From contig CAVVAX010000008.1 in NCBI GenBank assembly GCA_963746275.1, positions 62,001 through 126,000 of the forward strand: a stretch of 64,000 nt of DNA, written 5' to 3'. The notes under the pieces were generated by a model. That model was not told where the DNA came from, made no database searches, and saw only the letters and a program-made list of their open reading frames with translations. Below are positions 13,628-23,359 of the stretch, piece by piece (the stretch's first letter is position 1; every line of letters begins with the position of its first letter). The position numbers were made by a program, and so were the translations under genes. The stretch is from JAEULH01 sp963746275 (lineage in GTDB: Bacteria > Pseudomonadota > Alphaproteobacteria > Rhodospirillales > Defluviicoccaceae).

Positions 13628-15583
13628 ATGTCCGTCGCCGTCGTCCTTCTGCCTCTGCTTGGAGCCGCGATCGCGGGCGTCCTCGCCCTCATCGAGCCGC
13701 GCGACAAGGCCGCCAAGCACCGCATCGACACGACCGCCCAGTGGGTCACCTGCGGCGCGCTGCTCCTGGCAATGGTCCTTGCCATCCTCGTCTTCATCGA
13801 CGTCGCGATCCGCGGCAACACCGGCACGATCGTGCTGTTCACCTGGATCACGTCTGGCGATCTCGACATCCACTGGGGGCTGAAGCTCGACACCCTGACC
13901 GCGGTGATGATGCTGGTGGTCACCGTGGTCTCGGCGATGGTGCACGTCTACTCGGTCGGCTACATGCACCACGACCCGGGCATTCCGAGGTTCATGTCCT
14001 ACCTGAACCTCTTCACCTTCTTCATGCTCGTGCTGGTCACCGCCGACAACCTGGTGCAGATGTTCCTCGGCTGGGAGGGCGTCGGCCTTGCCTCCTACCT
14101 GCTGATCGGCTTCTGGTACGATCGGCCGAGCGCGAATGCGGCGGCGATCAAGGCGTTCCTGGTCAACCGCGTCGGCGACTTCGGCTTCATCCTCGGCATC
14201 TTCGGCGTGTTCGTGCTGTTCGAGACGGTGCAGCTCGACCCGATCCTGGCCGGCGCCGCCACCCACGCCGACACGGTGATCAGCATCTTCGGCGGCGAGT
14301 TCCATGCGCTGACGCTGTTCTGCATCCTGCTGTTCATCGGCGCGATGGGCAAATCGGCGCAGCTCGGCCTGCACACCTGGCTACCGGACGCAATGGAGGG
14401 CCCGACCCCGGTCTCCGCCCTGATCCACGCCGCCACCATGGTCACCGCCGGGGTGTTCATGGTCGCCCGGCTGTCGCCGCTGTTCGAGCAGTCTGACACA
14501 GCACTCGCGGTGGTCACGATCATCGGCGCCTCGACGGCAATTTTCGCCGCCACCGTCGCCTGCGTGCAGAACGACATCAAGCGGGTCATCGCCTATTCGA
14601 CCTGCTCGCAGCTCGGCTACATGTTCTTCGCCTGCGGCGTTTCGGCCTACTCGGCCGGCATCTTCCACCTGATGACCCACGCGTTCTTCAAGGCGCTGCT
14701 GTTCCTCGGCGCCGGCTCGGTGATCCATGCCATGTCAGACGAGCAAGACATGCGCCGGATGGGCGGGCTGTGGCGGATGATCCCGATCACCTACGCGCTG
14801 ATGTGGGCAGGCTCGCTGGCTTTGGCCGGAATTTGGCCGTTCGCCGGCTTCTACTCCAAGGACATTATCCTCGAGGCCGCCTATGCGGCGGAGACCGGCG
14901 TCGGCCAGTACGCCTTCTGGCTCGGCATCACCGCCGCGTTCCTGACCGCCTTCTATTCCTGGCGGCTGCTGCTGATGACCTTCCACGGCAAGCCGCGGGG
15001 GGACGAGACGGTGGTGGCGCGGGTGCACGAATCGCCGATGGTGATGCTGGCGCCGCTGTTCATCCTGGCGCTCGGCGCCGCGATCGCCGGCTTCGTCGGC
15101 TACGAGGCCTTCGTCGGCCACGATTCTAGCCACTTCTGGAACGGCGCCATCACCATCCTGCCGGAGCACCCGGCGCTGGAGCGCGCCCACGACGTCTCGA
15201 TCTGGGTGAAGCTCTCGCCGCTCGGCGTCGGCGTCGCCGGCATTGCCATGGCCTACCTGTTCTACATGTTTCGGCCTGACCTACCCGGGCGGCTGGCGTC
15301 CGCCTTACCGGGCGTCTACCGATTTCTGCTCAACAAGTGGTACTTCGACGAGCTCTACGACGCGCTGTTCGTCCGCCCGTCGTTCGTCATCGGCCGCGGC
15401 TTGTGGAAGGGCGGCGACGGCGCCGTGATCGATGGGGTTGGCCCGGACGGCGTTGCCGCCGCCACGATCGGCGTCGCCCAGATCGCTCGCCGGGTTCAGA
15501 GCGGGTACATTTACCACTACGCCTTCGCCATGCTGATCGGCGTGCTTGTGCTGATCTCCTGGTACTTCCTTCGCTCTGTCTGA
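13628..15583 (+). CDS. nuoL: NADH-quinone oxidoreductase subunit L (proton antiporter-like)
   Basis: Distal proton-pumping subunit, 651 residues with many hydrophobic helices and a long C-terminal lateral helix region. Signatures are NLVQMFLGWEGVGLASYLLI, HTWLPDAMEGPTPVSALIHA and AYSTCSQLGYMFFACG. Pump residues expected in this family lie in those segments: the glutamate of GWEG and the lysine of GKSAQLGLHTW. No frame disturbance. Confidence 0.97.
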   Translation: MSVAVVLLPLLGAAIAGVLALIEPRDKAAKHRIDTTAQWVTCGALLLAMVLAILVFIDVAIRGNTGTIVLFTWITSGDLDIHWGLKLDTLTAVMMLVVTVVSAMVHVYSVGYMHHDPGIPRFMSYLNLFTFFMLVLVTADNLVQMFLGWEGVGLASYLLIGFWYDRPSANAAAIKAFLVNRVGDFGFILGIFGVFVLFETVQLDPILAGAATHADTVISIFGGEFHALTLFCILLFIGAMGKSAQLGLHTWLPDAMEGPTPVSALIHAATMVTAGVFMVARLSPLFEQSDTALAVVTIIGASTAIFAATVACVQNDIKRVIAYSTCSQLGYMFFACGVSAYSAGIFHLMTHAFFKALLFLGAGSVIHAMSDEQDMRRMGGLWRMIPITYALMWAGSLALAGIWPFAGFYSKDIILEAAYAAETGVGQYAFWLGITAAFLTAFYSWRLLLMTFHGKPRGDETVVARVHESPMVMLAPLFILALGAAIAGFVGYEAFVGHDSSHFWNGAITILPEHPALERAHDVSIWVKLSPLGVGVAGIAMAYLFYMFRPDLPGRLASALPGVYRFLLNKWYFDELYDALFVRPSFVIGRGLWKGGDGAVIDGVGPDGVAAATIGVAQIARRVQSGYIYHYAFAMLIGVLVLISWYFLRSV

Positions 15584-15592
15584 CGGGCCGCG

Positions 15593-17107
15593 ATGACCAA
15601 CCTGCCGATCCTCTCGCTCGTCACCTTCCTGCCCCTGGTGGGCGCGGCCTTCATCGCCACCATCCGCGGCGAGCCGGCGGTCGTCGCGCGCAATGCCCGC
15701 AACGTCGCGCTGCTGACGGCGGCGACGACCTTCGTGCTGTCGCTCGGCATCTGGTTCAACTTCGACACGACGCAAGCCGGTTTCCAGTTCGTCGAGCGCA
15801 GCGAATGGATGCCGACGTTCGGCATCGCCTACCACATGGGCGTCGACGGCATCTCGATGCTGTTCGTCCTGCTGACGACGCTGCTCATCCCGCTCTGTAT
15901 CCTGGCGAGCTGGCAGAGCATCACCGTCCGGGTCAAGGAGTACATGATCGCGTTCCTGGTCATGGAAACGATGATGGTGGGCACGTTCTGCGCGCTCGAC
16001 CTGATCCTGTTCTATCTGTTCTTCGAGAGCGTGCTGATCCCGATGTTCCTGATCATCGGGATCTGGGGCGGGCCGCGGCGGATCTACTCGGCGTTCAAGT
16101 TCTTCCTGTTCACCTTCGCCGGCTCGGTGCTGATGTTCCTGGCGCTGCTGACCATGTACCTGCAGGCCGGCACCACCGACATCCCGGTGCTGATGCAGCA
16201 CGACTTCCCGGTCGATCTGCAGGTCTGGCTGTGGCTGGCGGTCCTTGCCGGCTTCGCAGTGAAGCTGCCGATGTGGCCGGTGCACACCTGGCTGCCGGAC
16301 GCCCATGTGGAGGCGCCGACGGCGGGCTCGGTGATCCTGGCCGGTGTGCTGCTGAAGTTCGGCGGCTACGGCTTCCTGCGCTTCTCGCTGCCGATGCTGC
16401 CCGAGGCGTCGGTGATGTTCATGCCGCTGATGTTCGGCCTTGGCATCATCGCCATCATCTACACCTCCCTGGTCGCGCTGGCCCAGGAGGACATGAAGAA
16501 GCTGATCGCCTACTCCTCGGTCGCGCATATGGGTTACGTGACGGTTGGCGCCTTCAGCTTGACCACCCAGGGCATCCAGGGCGCCTTGTTCCAGATGCTG
16601 AGCCACGGCATCGTCTCGGCCGCGTTGTTCCTGGTCGTCGGCGTCGTCTACGACCGGGTGCATTCGCGCGACATCTCCGTCTACGGCGGGCTGGTCGAGC
16701 GGATGCCGGGCTACGCCCTGGTGTTCATGGTGTTCATGCTGGCCTCAGTGGGCCTGCCCGGCACCGGCGGCTTCGTCGGCGAGTTCCTGGTGATGCTCGG
16801 CGCTTTCCGCGTCAATGCCTGGGTCGGGGCCTTGACCGCAACCGGCATGATCCTCGGCGCCGCTTACATGCTGTACCTTTACCGCCGGGTCATCTTCGGC
16901 CAGCTCACCAAGGACAAGCTCAAGGGGCTGCTGGATCTGACGCCGCGGGAGGCGGCTGTGTTCGCGCCGCTGCTCGTCCTCGTGATCTGGATGGGCGTCT
17001 ACCCCAAGCCGTTCCTCGACGTGATGCAAGCGTCCGTCGGCCAACTGGTCGAACGGGTCGAGGTCGCCCGCGCTAATATCGATGCCTCGGTCTTCGCCGA
17101 GCGCTGA
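15593..17107 (+). CDS. nuoM: NADH-quinone oxidoreductase subunit M (proton antiporter-like)
   Basis: Second antiporter-like pump subunit, 504 residues. Typical blocks are FYLFFESVLIPMFLIIGIWG, VKLPMWPVHTWLPDAHVEAP, AGSVILAGVLLKFGGYGFLR and AYSSVAHMGYVTVG. Ten bases separate it from nuoL. Intact reading frame, ending VARANIDASVFAER. Confidence 0.97.
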   Translation: MTNLPILSLVTFLPLVGAAFIATIRGEPAVVARNARNVALLTAATTFVLSLGIWFNFDTTQAGFQFVERSEWMPTFGIAYHMGVDGISMLFVLLTTLLIPLCILASWQSITVRVKEYMIAFLVMETMMVGTFCALDLILFYLFFESVLIPMFLIIGIWGGPRRIYSAFKFFLFTFAGSVLMFLALLTMYLQAGTTDIPVLMQHDFPVDLQVWLWLAVLAGFAVKLPMWPVHTWLPDAHVEAPTAGSVILAGVLLKFGGYGFLRFSLPMLPEASVMFMPLMFGLGIIAIIYTSLVALAQEDMKKLIAYSSVAHMGYVTVGAFSLTTQGIQGALFQMLSHGIVSAALFLVVGVVYDRVHSRDISVYGGLVERMPGYALVFMVFMLASVGLPGTGGFVGEFLVMLGAFRVNAWVGALTATGMILGAAYMLYLYRRVIFGQLTKDKLKGLLDLTPREAAVFAPLLVLVIWMGVYPKPFLDVMQASVGQLVERVEVARANIDASVFAER

Positions 17108-17138
17108 AGCGACTTCTCGGGAAGGACCAACCACCAAG

Positions 17139-18626
17139 ATGTCTGCCGCTGAGTTCCCCAACCTGATGCCGGCGATGGCCGAGGTGTTCCTCGTGGCCGC
17201 GGCCATGGTCCTGCTGATGGTCGGCGTGTTCCAGAAGGACGACGACGGCGGGCCGGCGCGGGTCGAGTGCAGCCGGCTGATCGGACGGCTCTCTGTGCTG
17301 TCCCTGCTGGGCGCCCTGGTCCTGGTGGTGACGCTGACGGGCGGCGAGGAGCGGGTGACGACCTTCGGCGGCATGTTCGTCGTCGACCGCTTCGCCGTCT
17401 ACTTCAAGGTGCTGATCCTGATCAGCTCGGCGCTGACGATCCTGATCGCCCAGGACTACCTGGAGGTTCACCGGGTCGCCCGGTTCGAGTTCCCGGTGCT
17501 GATCCTGCTCGCCACCGTCGGCATGATGCTGATGGTCTCGGCCAACGACCTGATCTCGCTCTATCTCGGCCTGGAGATGCAGAGCCTCGCGCTCTACGTC
17601 GTGGCCTCCTTCCAACGCGACGACCAGCGCTCGGTCGAGGCCGGGCTGAAGTATTTCGTCCTCAGCGCGCTGGCCTCCGGGATGCTGCTCTACGGCAGCT
17701 CGCTGATCTACGGCTTCTCCGGCACGACCAACTTCGACGTTCTGGCCGCGGTGCTGGCCACCGCTCCCGGCGAGAGCGTCTCCCTCGGCGCCCTGATCGG
17801 CATCGTCTTCATCCTTGCCGGCCTGGCCTTCAAGGTGTCGGCGGTGCCGTTCCACATGTGGACGCCGGACGTCTACGAGGGCGCGCCGACGCCCGTGACC
17901 GCCTTCTTCGCCGTCGGCCCCAAGCTTGCCGCCATGGGCCTATTGCTGCGGGCGATGATCGAGCCGTTCGGCGACTGGGTGGTCCAGTGGCAGCAGGTCA
18001 TCGTCTTCATCTCCATCGCCTCGATGCTGCTCGGCGCCTTCGCCGCCATCGGTCAGAGCAACATCAAGCGGCTCATGGCCTACAGCTCCATCAACAACAT
18101 CGGCTACGCGCTGATCGGGCTTGCCATCGGCACCGAGGAAGGCATCGGCGGCATTCTCATTTTCATGGCCATCTACGTGTTCATGAACATCGGCGCCTTC
18201 ACCTGCATCCTCAGCATGCGCAGGCGAGGGCAGATGGTGGTCGGCATCAACGACCTCGCCGGGCTGTCCAAGTCGAACCCGATGATGGCGCTGGCGGTGG
18301 CCGTGTTCATGTTCTCGCTGGCTGGGATCCCACCGCTCGCGGGCTTCTTTGGCAAGCTCTACATTTTCCTCGCCGCGATCCACGCCGAGTTTTATACGCT
18401 CGCCATCATCGGCGTTCTCAGCAGCGCGGTCGCCGCCTTCTACTACATCCGCATCGTCAAGGTGATGTACTTCGACGAGGCGGATGAGGGGCTCGATCGG
18501 CGCATGGATGGCGCCACCGCGATGGTGATGGCCGGCACCGGCGTGGTGATCAGCCTGTTCTTCCTCTTCCCCGGCCCGCTCCTGGTGCAAGCGCAAGCGG
18601 CGGCACAGTCCCTGTTCGGCGGCTGA
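17139..18626 (+). CDS. nuoN: NADH-quinone oxidoreductase subunit N (proton antiporter-like)
   Basis: Third antiporter-like subunit, 495 residues. ATG 17139 gives MSAAEFPNLMPAMAEVFLVA, the expected N-terminus; the in-frame upstream extension to 17082 overlaps nuoM and has no family similarity. Conserved blocks are LISLYLGLEMQSLALYVVAS, FKVSAVPFHMWTPDVYEGAP and AYSSINNIGYALIGL. Last gene of the nuo operon; birA begins at its stop. Confidence 0.96.
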   Translation: MSAAEFPNLMPAMAEVFLVAAAMVLLMVGVFQKDDDGGPARVECSRLIGRLSVLSLLGALVLVVTLTGGEERVTTFGGMFVVDRFAVYFKVLILISSALTILIAQDYLEVHRVARFEFPVLILLATVGMMLMVSANDLISLYLGLEMQSLALYVVASFQRDDQRSVEAGLKYFVLSALASGMLLYGSSLIYGFSGTTNFDVLAAVLATAPGESVSLGALIGIVFILAGLAFKVSAVPFHMWTPDVYEGAPTPVTAFFAVGPKLAAMGLLLRAMIEPFGDWVVQWQQVIVFISIASMLLGAFAAIGQSNIKRLMAYSSINNIGYALIGLAIGTEEGIGGILIFMAIYVFMNIGAFTCILSMRRRGQMVVGINDLAGLSKSNPMMALAVAVFMFSLAGIPPLAGFFGKLYIFLAAIHAEFYTLAIIGVLSSAVAAFYYIRIVKVMYFDEADEGLDRRMDGATAMVMAGTGVVISLFFLFPGPLLVQAQAAAQSLFGG

Positions 18627-19457
18627 TGCCCGCTCCGTCGCGGTCGGCCCAGCCACGGCCTGTGCAGCCGCGGCCGGCCGAGGGGACCGCTTGGCCATTC
18701 AAGCTGATCGCCGTGGACGAGGTGGACTCCACCAGCACCATGGCAAAAAGGCTGTGCGCGGCAGAGGCCGAGGACGGCACGCTGGTCTGGGCGTTGCGGC
18801 AGACGGCGGGGAGGGGGCGGCTCAGCCGCACCTGGATCTCCCCTCACGGGAACCTGTACGTCTCGCTGATTCTCCGCCCGAACGCCGATGCGGCACGGGC
18901 GACGGGGCTGACCTTTGCCGCCAGCTTGGCTGTGGCCGACGCGGTGGCGGCGTTGCTTGGCGATCATGCCGAGGTGCGCTGCAAGTGGCCCAACGACGTG
19001 CTCGCCTCCGGCCGCAAGATCGCCGGCATCCTGCTCGAATCGGCGACCACAGCGGCGGGGCGGCTGGAGTGGGTCGTGATCGGCATCGGGCTGAACGTCG
19101 CCTCCCACCCGCCCGACGGCGAGACCATGTATCCGGCCACCTCGCTGGCGGCGGAAGGCGCGGCGGCGGTCGCCGTCGAGGACGCGCTCGCCGCCCTCTG
19201 CCGGAGCCTCGACCACTGGCTTCGCCGCTGGGCCGATGACGGCTTCGCCCAGGTCCGCCTCGCCTGGATCGAGAGGGCATACAACCTCGGCGGCCCGATC
19301 GCCATCCGCTGCGGCGAGGACGCGCTTCGACGGCGTCTTCCGCGGCCTGGACGAGGACGGCGCGCTGATCCTGGATCAAGGTGGGGCGACGCGCCGCATC
19401 ACCGCCGGCGACGTTCTCCCGGGCCAGCGCCCGGCGCCCATGCCGCCCGCCTCTTGA
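18626..19457 (+). CDS. birA: Biotin--[acetyl-CoA-carboxylase] ligase (frameshifted)
   Basis: Attaches biotin to the carrier lysine of biotin enzymes. Catalytic motif GRGRLSRTWISPHGNLYVSL, then CKWPNDVLASGRKIAGILLE and VIGIGLNV. There is no N-terminal helix-turn-helix, so it is a monofunctional class I ligase without repressor activity. The reading breaks at about 19322-19327: GEDA continues in the next frame as FDGVFRGLDEDGALILDQGG, ending MPPAS. Corrected length 276 residues. Read without correction, the frame runs on into coaX and suggests a false fusion. The start overlaps the nuoN stop. Confidence 0.9.
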
Positions 19458-19474
19458 CGCTCGGGCCCACCGCC

Positions 19475-20251
19475 ATGCTCCTCGCCATCGACACAGGAAA
19501 CACCAACACCGTCTTCGCGGTGTTCGACGATGCCGGCAGGATCCTCGGCGAGTGGCGTTCGTCGACCAACATCAACCGCACGGCCGACGAGATCGGCGTC
19601 TGGCTCGGCCAGCTCATGGCTTTGGCCGGGATCGAGCGGCGGGCGATCAAGGCGGTGATCATCTCCTCGGTGGTGCCGGCGACCCTGTTCAGCCTGCGCC
19701 TCTTGTCGCGCCGCTACTTCTCCTGCCAAGCCCTCGTCGTCGGCGCGCCCGACGTCAAGCTCGGCATCGGCGTGCTGGTGGAACGGCCGGAGGAGGTCGG
19801 CGCCGACCGGCTGGTCAACGCCGTCGGCGCGCACCTCGAGTACGGCGGGCCGATGATCATCGTCGACTTCGGCACCGCGACGACCTTCGACGTCATCGAC
19901 GAGAACGGCGCCTACCTCGGCGGCGTCATCGCGCCCGGCGTCAACCTGTCGCTGGAAGCGCTGCACACCGCGTCGGCGCAGCTCCCCCGGGTGGCGATCG
20001 GCCGGCCGGAGCGGGTCATCGGCAAGAACACCGTGCAGGCCATGCGCTCGGGCATCTTCTGGGGCTATATCGGCCTCATCGAGGGCATGATCACCCGCAT
20101 CCGCACCGAGTATGGCGCCAACCTCGACGTGATCGCCACCGGCGGGCTGGCGCCGCTGTTCACCGAATGCACGAACGCGATCCCGAGAACCGACCCCGAC
20201 CTGACCCTGAAGGGCCTGCTCGCGGTGCACCGGCTGAACGTCAAGCCATGA
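19475..20251 (+). CDS. coaX: Type III pantothenate kinase
   Basis: First step of coenzyme A synthesis. N-terminal phosphate-binding motif DTGNTNTVFAVFD, then RPEEVGADRLVNAVGA and MIIVDFGTATTFDVID, all typical of the CoaX (Baf-like) family. ATG 19475 starts the protein exactly at MLLAIDTGNTNT. 258 residues. birA-coaX-rnj is a common alphaproteobacterial order; the stop overlaps the rnj ATG. Confidence 0.96.
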   Translation: MLLAIDTGNTNTVFAVFDDAGRILGEWRSSTNINRTADEIGVWLGQLMALAGIERRAIKAVIISSVVPATLFSLRLLSRRYFSCQALVVGAPDVKLGIGVLVERPEEVGADRLVNAVGAHLEYGGPMIIVDFGTATTFDVIDENGAYLGGVIAPGVNLSLEALHTASAQLPRVAIGRPERVIGKNTVQAMRSGIFWGYIGLIEGMITRIRTEYGANLDVIATGGLAPLFTECTNAIPRTDPDLTLKGLLAVHRLNVKP

Positions 20252-21948
20252 CCGCCGAGGCCGGCAAAGCCAGCGCCGGCGAGGGCGCCGCGGGCGACGA
20301 GGAGCTCGTCTTCCTGCCGCTGGGCGGCGCCGGCGAGATCGGGATGAACCTCAACCTCTATGGCTACGGCCCGCCGGCGCGGCGGCGGTGGCTGGTCGTC
20401 GACCTCGGCATCACCTTTGCCTCGGGCGACCCACCGGGGGTGACCGTGTTGATGCCGGACCCGGCCTACATCGAGGAGCGGCGCGAGGATCTCGACGGCA
20501 TCCTGCTGACCCACGCCCACGAGGATCACCTGGGCGCCGTTGCCTACCTCTGGCCGCGGCTCCGCTGCCCGGTCTATGCGACGCGGTTCGCGCTGGCGGT
20601 GCTGTCGCGCAAGCTCGCCGAGGCCGGCCTGGAGGGTCAGGTGCCCATCGTCGAGGTGCCGCTCGCCGGCCGCTTCCGCATCGGCGCCTTCGATATCGAG
20701 CTCGTCACCCTGACACACTCGATCCCCGAACCCAATGCCGTCGCCCTGCGCACGGCTTGCGGCACCGTCCTGCACACCGGCGACTGGAAGCTGGATCCGG
20801 AGCCGGTGGTGGGCGAGGAGGCGGATGTCGCCGCTCTTGAGCGCATCGGCGACGAGGGCGTGCTGGCGTTGGTCTGCGACTCGACCAACGCGCTGGATGC
20901 GGGCAGCTCCGGCGCCGAGGGCGAGCTCTATGCCTCGCTGCTTGAGATCGTGAGGGAGTGCCGCCAGCGCGTCGCGGTCACCGCCTTCGCCTCCAACATC
21001 GCCAGGCTGCAGACGCTGGGCGCGGTCGCTGCCGCCACCGGCCGCCGGCTCGTCCTCGCCGGGGCGTCGTTGAAGCGCAACGTGATCGCCGCGCGCGAGT
21101 GCGGCTACCTCGCGGATCTTTCCCCGACGCTGGACGAGGCGGCCGGCGCGGCTTTGCCTCGGCATGAGGCGCTGCTGGTCTGCACCGGCAGCCAGGGCGA
21201 GGGCAATGCCGCCCTGGCCCGACTGGCGTCCGGCACCCATCCGCGGCTCGTCCTCGACGAGGGTGACACGGTGATCTTCTCTGCCCGGGTCATCCCCGGC
21301 CACGAGCTCGGCGTCGGCCGGCTGCAGAACGCGCTTCTGCGCCGCGGCTGCCGGGTCGTCACCCACCGCGAGGCGCTGGTGCACGTCTCCGGGCATCCCG
21401 CGCAGGACGAGCTCAGGGAGATGTACCGGCTGGTCCGGCCGCGGATCGCGGTGCCGGTGCACGGCGAGCTGCGCCACCTGCGCCAGCACGCCGCCATCGC
21501 CCGCGACTGCGGAGTGGGGGAGGTCATCACGGTCGAGAACGGGGGCTTGGTGCGCCTCGCCCCGAGCCCCGCTGCGGTGGTCGAGACCGTTCCATCCGGC
21601 CGGCTGGCGCTGGAAGGCGGGCGGCTGGTGCGGGTCGACGGAAATCTTGTTCGAGAACGGACGAAGGCCATATACAGAGGCGTCGTCTTCGCGACAGTGG
21701 CGGTGAATAATGAGGGTGGCTTGATCAAGGACCCGCTGCTTTCGACCGTGGGCCTCGTCGAGGATGGGGAAGAGATGGTGAACACTCGCCTCAGCGCCGC
21801 CATCGCCAATGCCATCAACAATGTTCCGTCGAAAGCTCGCGGCGATGAGGACGTTCTTCGCGAGGCTGTTCGCAGTGCCATTCGTCGGACCTTTCGCGAA
21901 CTCTTCGAGAAGAAGCCTTTGACACACATTCACGTGGTGCGTTGCTAA
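20248..21948 (+). CDS. rnj: Ribonuclease J
   Basis: Metallo-beta-lactamase/beta-CASP exo- and endoribonuclease for RNA decay and rRNA maturation. N-terminal FLPLGGAGEIGMNLNLYGYG, metal motif LTHAHEDHLGA, then HTGDWKLDPEP. The beta-CASP region has CDSTNA, CTGSQGEGNAALAR and VSGHPAQDELREMYRLVRP. 566 residues from ATG 20248. The C-terminal domain (THIHVVRC end) is visibly less GC-rich in its last 300 bases than the rest of the gene. Confidence 0.95.
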   Translation: MTAEAGKASAGEGAAGDEELVFLPLGGAGEIGMNLNLYGYGPPARRRWLVVDLGITFASGDPPGVTVLMPDPAYIEERREDLDGILLTHAHEDHLGAVAYLWPRLRCPVYATRFALAVLSRKLAEAGLEGQVPIVEVPLAGRFRIGAFDIELVTLTHSIPEPNAVALRTACGTVLHTGDWKLDPEPVVGEEADVAALERIGDEGVLALVCDSTNALDAGSSGAEGELYASLLEIVRECRQRVAVTAFASNIARLQTLGAVAAATGRRLVLAGASLKRNVIAARECGYLADLSPTLDEAAGAALPRHEALLVCTGSQGEGNAALARLASGTHPRLVLDEGDTVIFSARVIPGHELGVGRLQNALLRRGCRVVTHREALVHVSGHPAQDELREMYRLVRPRIAVPVHGELRHLRQHAAIARDCGVGEVITVENGGLVRLAPSPAAVVETVPSGRLALEGGRLVRVDGNLVRERTKAIYRGVVFATVAVNNEGGLIKDPLLSTVGLVEDGEEMVNTRLSAAIANAINNVPSKARGDEDVLREAVRSAIRRTFRELFEKKPLTHIHVVRC

Positions 21949-21970
21949 CGCGGTAAAGGGAGAAACAGGA

Positions 21971-22381
21971 ATGATCGGCCGATTCAACCACGTCGCCATC
22001 GCCGTGCCGGACCTCGAGGCGGCAACGGCAAAGTATCGCGACGTCCTCGGCGCCAAGGTGTCCCCGCCCCAGGACGAGCCGGAGCACGGGGTGACGGTGG
22101 TCTTCATCGAGCTGCCCAACACCAAGGTCGAGCTGCTCCATCCTCTGGGCGAGAAGTCCCCGATCCAGGCCTTCCTCGACAAGAACCCGAGCGGCGGCAT
22201 CCACCACATCTGCTACGAGGTCGACGACATCTATGCCGCCCGCGAGCGGCTGCAAAGCCAGGGCGCCCGGGTGCTGGGCAGCGGCGATCCCAAGATCGGC
22301 GCTCACGGCAACCCGGTGCTGTTCCTGCACCCGAAGGACTTCTTCGGCACGCTGGTCGAGCTTGAGCAGGCTCACGCCTGA
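21971..22381 (+). CDS. mce: Methylmalonyl-CoA epimerase
   Basis: Vicinal-oxygen-chelate enzyme that interconverts (R)- and (S)-methylmalonyl-CoA. Starts MIGRFNHVAIAVPDLEAATA, with metal-binding histidines in FNHVAIAV and GGIHHICYEVDDI and a glutamate in the C-terminal GTLVELEQ. 136 residues, standard. Sits between rnj and DUF1467 as in many Rhodospirillales, and implies propionate or methylmalonate metabolism. Confidence 0.95.
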   Translation: MIGRFNHVAIAVPDLEAATAKYRDVLGAKVSPPQDEPEHGVTVVFIELPNTKVELLHPLGEKSPIQAFLDKNPSGGIHHICYEVDDIYAARERLQSQGARVLGSGDPKIGAHGNPVLFLHPKDFFGTLVELEQAHA

Positions 22382-22420
22382 TCGCGCAAACGTTCGGAAC
22401 GGCTCGCAGTTGGTCGCCTT

Positions 22421-22795
22421 ATGGGCTGGGTCAGCGGGATCGCGGTCTACATCGTCATCTGGTGGCTCGTGATCTTCATGGTGCTGCCGTGGGGCGTTCA
22501 GCCGATCGAGGAGGGAGACGTCGAGAAGGGGCACGCGGCGAGCGCGCCCCTTCGCCCGCGCATGTTGCGCAAGATGGCGGTGACGACGGCGATCGCGGCG
22601 GTCCTGTGGCTGATCGCCTACGCCATCATCGAAAGCGGCGCGATCTCGCTCCGAGCTGACCGGCACGCGTGGAGGTTGAGGACGAACGTCATCACGAGCC
22701 GCGCACGGCGTGGCGATCCAGAAGGCTGGATGCTCGTCGGCAATGGCTCCCGCATGACAGCACGGCTGCGATCCATGCCAGCGCCGCCGCGATGA
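22421..22795 (+). CDS. DUF1467 family membrane protein, with repeat-derived tail
   Basis: Small inner-membrane protein of unknown role found next to mce and proS in alphaproteobacteria. The first helix is GWVSGIAVYIVIWWLVIFMV followed by LPWGVQP; the second is the stretch around AVTTAIAAVLWLIAYAIIES. Family members normally end just after the second helix (here near ISLR, about 22655). The remaining 45 or so residues are translated from a dispersed repeat (22683-22740 and onward). The true stop may have been lost to repeat insertion or to a base error. Confidence 0.8.
   Translation: MGWVSGIAVYIVIWWLVIFMVLPWGVQPIEEGDVEKGHAASAPLRPRMLRKMAVTTAIAAVLWLIAYAIIESGAISLRADRHAWRLRTNVITSRARRGDPEGWMLVGNGSRMTARLRSMPAPPR
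22683..22740. repeat. Dispersed repeat, family B/C copy (3' end of DUF1467 gene)
   Basis: Contains GTCATCACGAGCCGCGCAC followed by GGCGTGGCGATCCAGAAGG. This matches, in reverse orientation, the element at 25143-25213, and shares the GTCATYRC...GGCGATCCA core with the pair upstream of cstA (30734-30880). Typical alphaproteobacterial dispersed element. A second partial unit, with GCATGACAGCACGGCTGCG followed by ATCCATGCC, lies just downstream (22753-22780). Confidence 0.7.
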
Positions 22796-23351
22796 GCTGG
22801 TACTGCGAGGTGGCCCCTGGCCATCCGGTGCACGCGCCCTATCACGACGACGAGTACGGCTTTCCCGCCAGCGACGAAACCGTGCTGTTCGAGCGGCTGT
22901 CGCTGGAGATCTTCCAGGCCGGCCTGTCCTGGCTGCTGGTGCTCAACAAGCGGGCGGCGCTGAACCTGGCCTTTGCCGGCTTTTCGGTCGATCGCGTCGC
23001 TTCTTTCGGCGAAGACGAGGTCGCCAGGCTTCTCGCCGACGCCAGCATCATTCGCAACCGCGCCAAGGTCCGTGCCGTCATCGCCAACGCCGCGCGGATC
23101 CAGGCTGCTGCGCGCGGAGGCCGGGTCCTTCGCCGCATGGCTCGCGGCGCATCACCCGCGCGAGCGAGGCGGAGTGGGTCAAGCTGTTCCGCAAGACCTT
23201 CTCGTTCACCGGCCCGGAGGTGGTCCGCGAGTTCCTGATGAGCATCGGCTACCTGCCCGGGGCCCACAGCCCCGACTGCCCGGTCTACCGGCGGATCGCA
23301 GCGCATGCCCCGCCGTGGATGCTTGCTGCCGGGCCGATGCCGGACCCATAA
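22792..23351 (+). CDS. tag: DNA-3-methyladenine glycosylase I (two frameshifts)
   Basis: Base-excision enzyme removing 3-methyladenine. It starts at ATG 22792 as MSWYCEVAPGHPVHAPYHDD with the family's N-terminal aromatic and acidic block EYGFPASDETVLFERLSLEI. The frame shifts near 23105-23115 to LRAEAGSFAAWLAAHHPRE and again near 23160 to SEAEWVKLFRKTFSFTGPEV. It then runs through FLMSIGYLPGAHSPDCPVYR, which holds C-terminal zinc-ligand candidates (His, Cys), to TAA 23349-23351. Both shifts are one extra base. Corrected length is 185 residues, close to E. coli Tag. Confidence 0.9.
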
Positions 23352-23359
23352 GCAAAAGC

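Noticed and set aside
15305..16663. Long minus-strand open frame opposite nuoL/nuoM
   Set aside because: Antisense shadow with extreme His, Gln, Arg and Asp content; overlaps two well-supported complex I genes.
18626..20251. Apparent BirA-CoaX fusion (541 residues)
   Set aside because: The BirA C-terminal domain is found in the next frame ending at 19457, and CoaX has its own clean ATG start at 19475.
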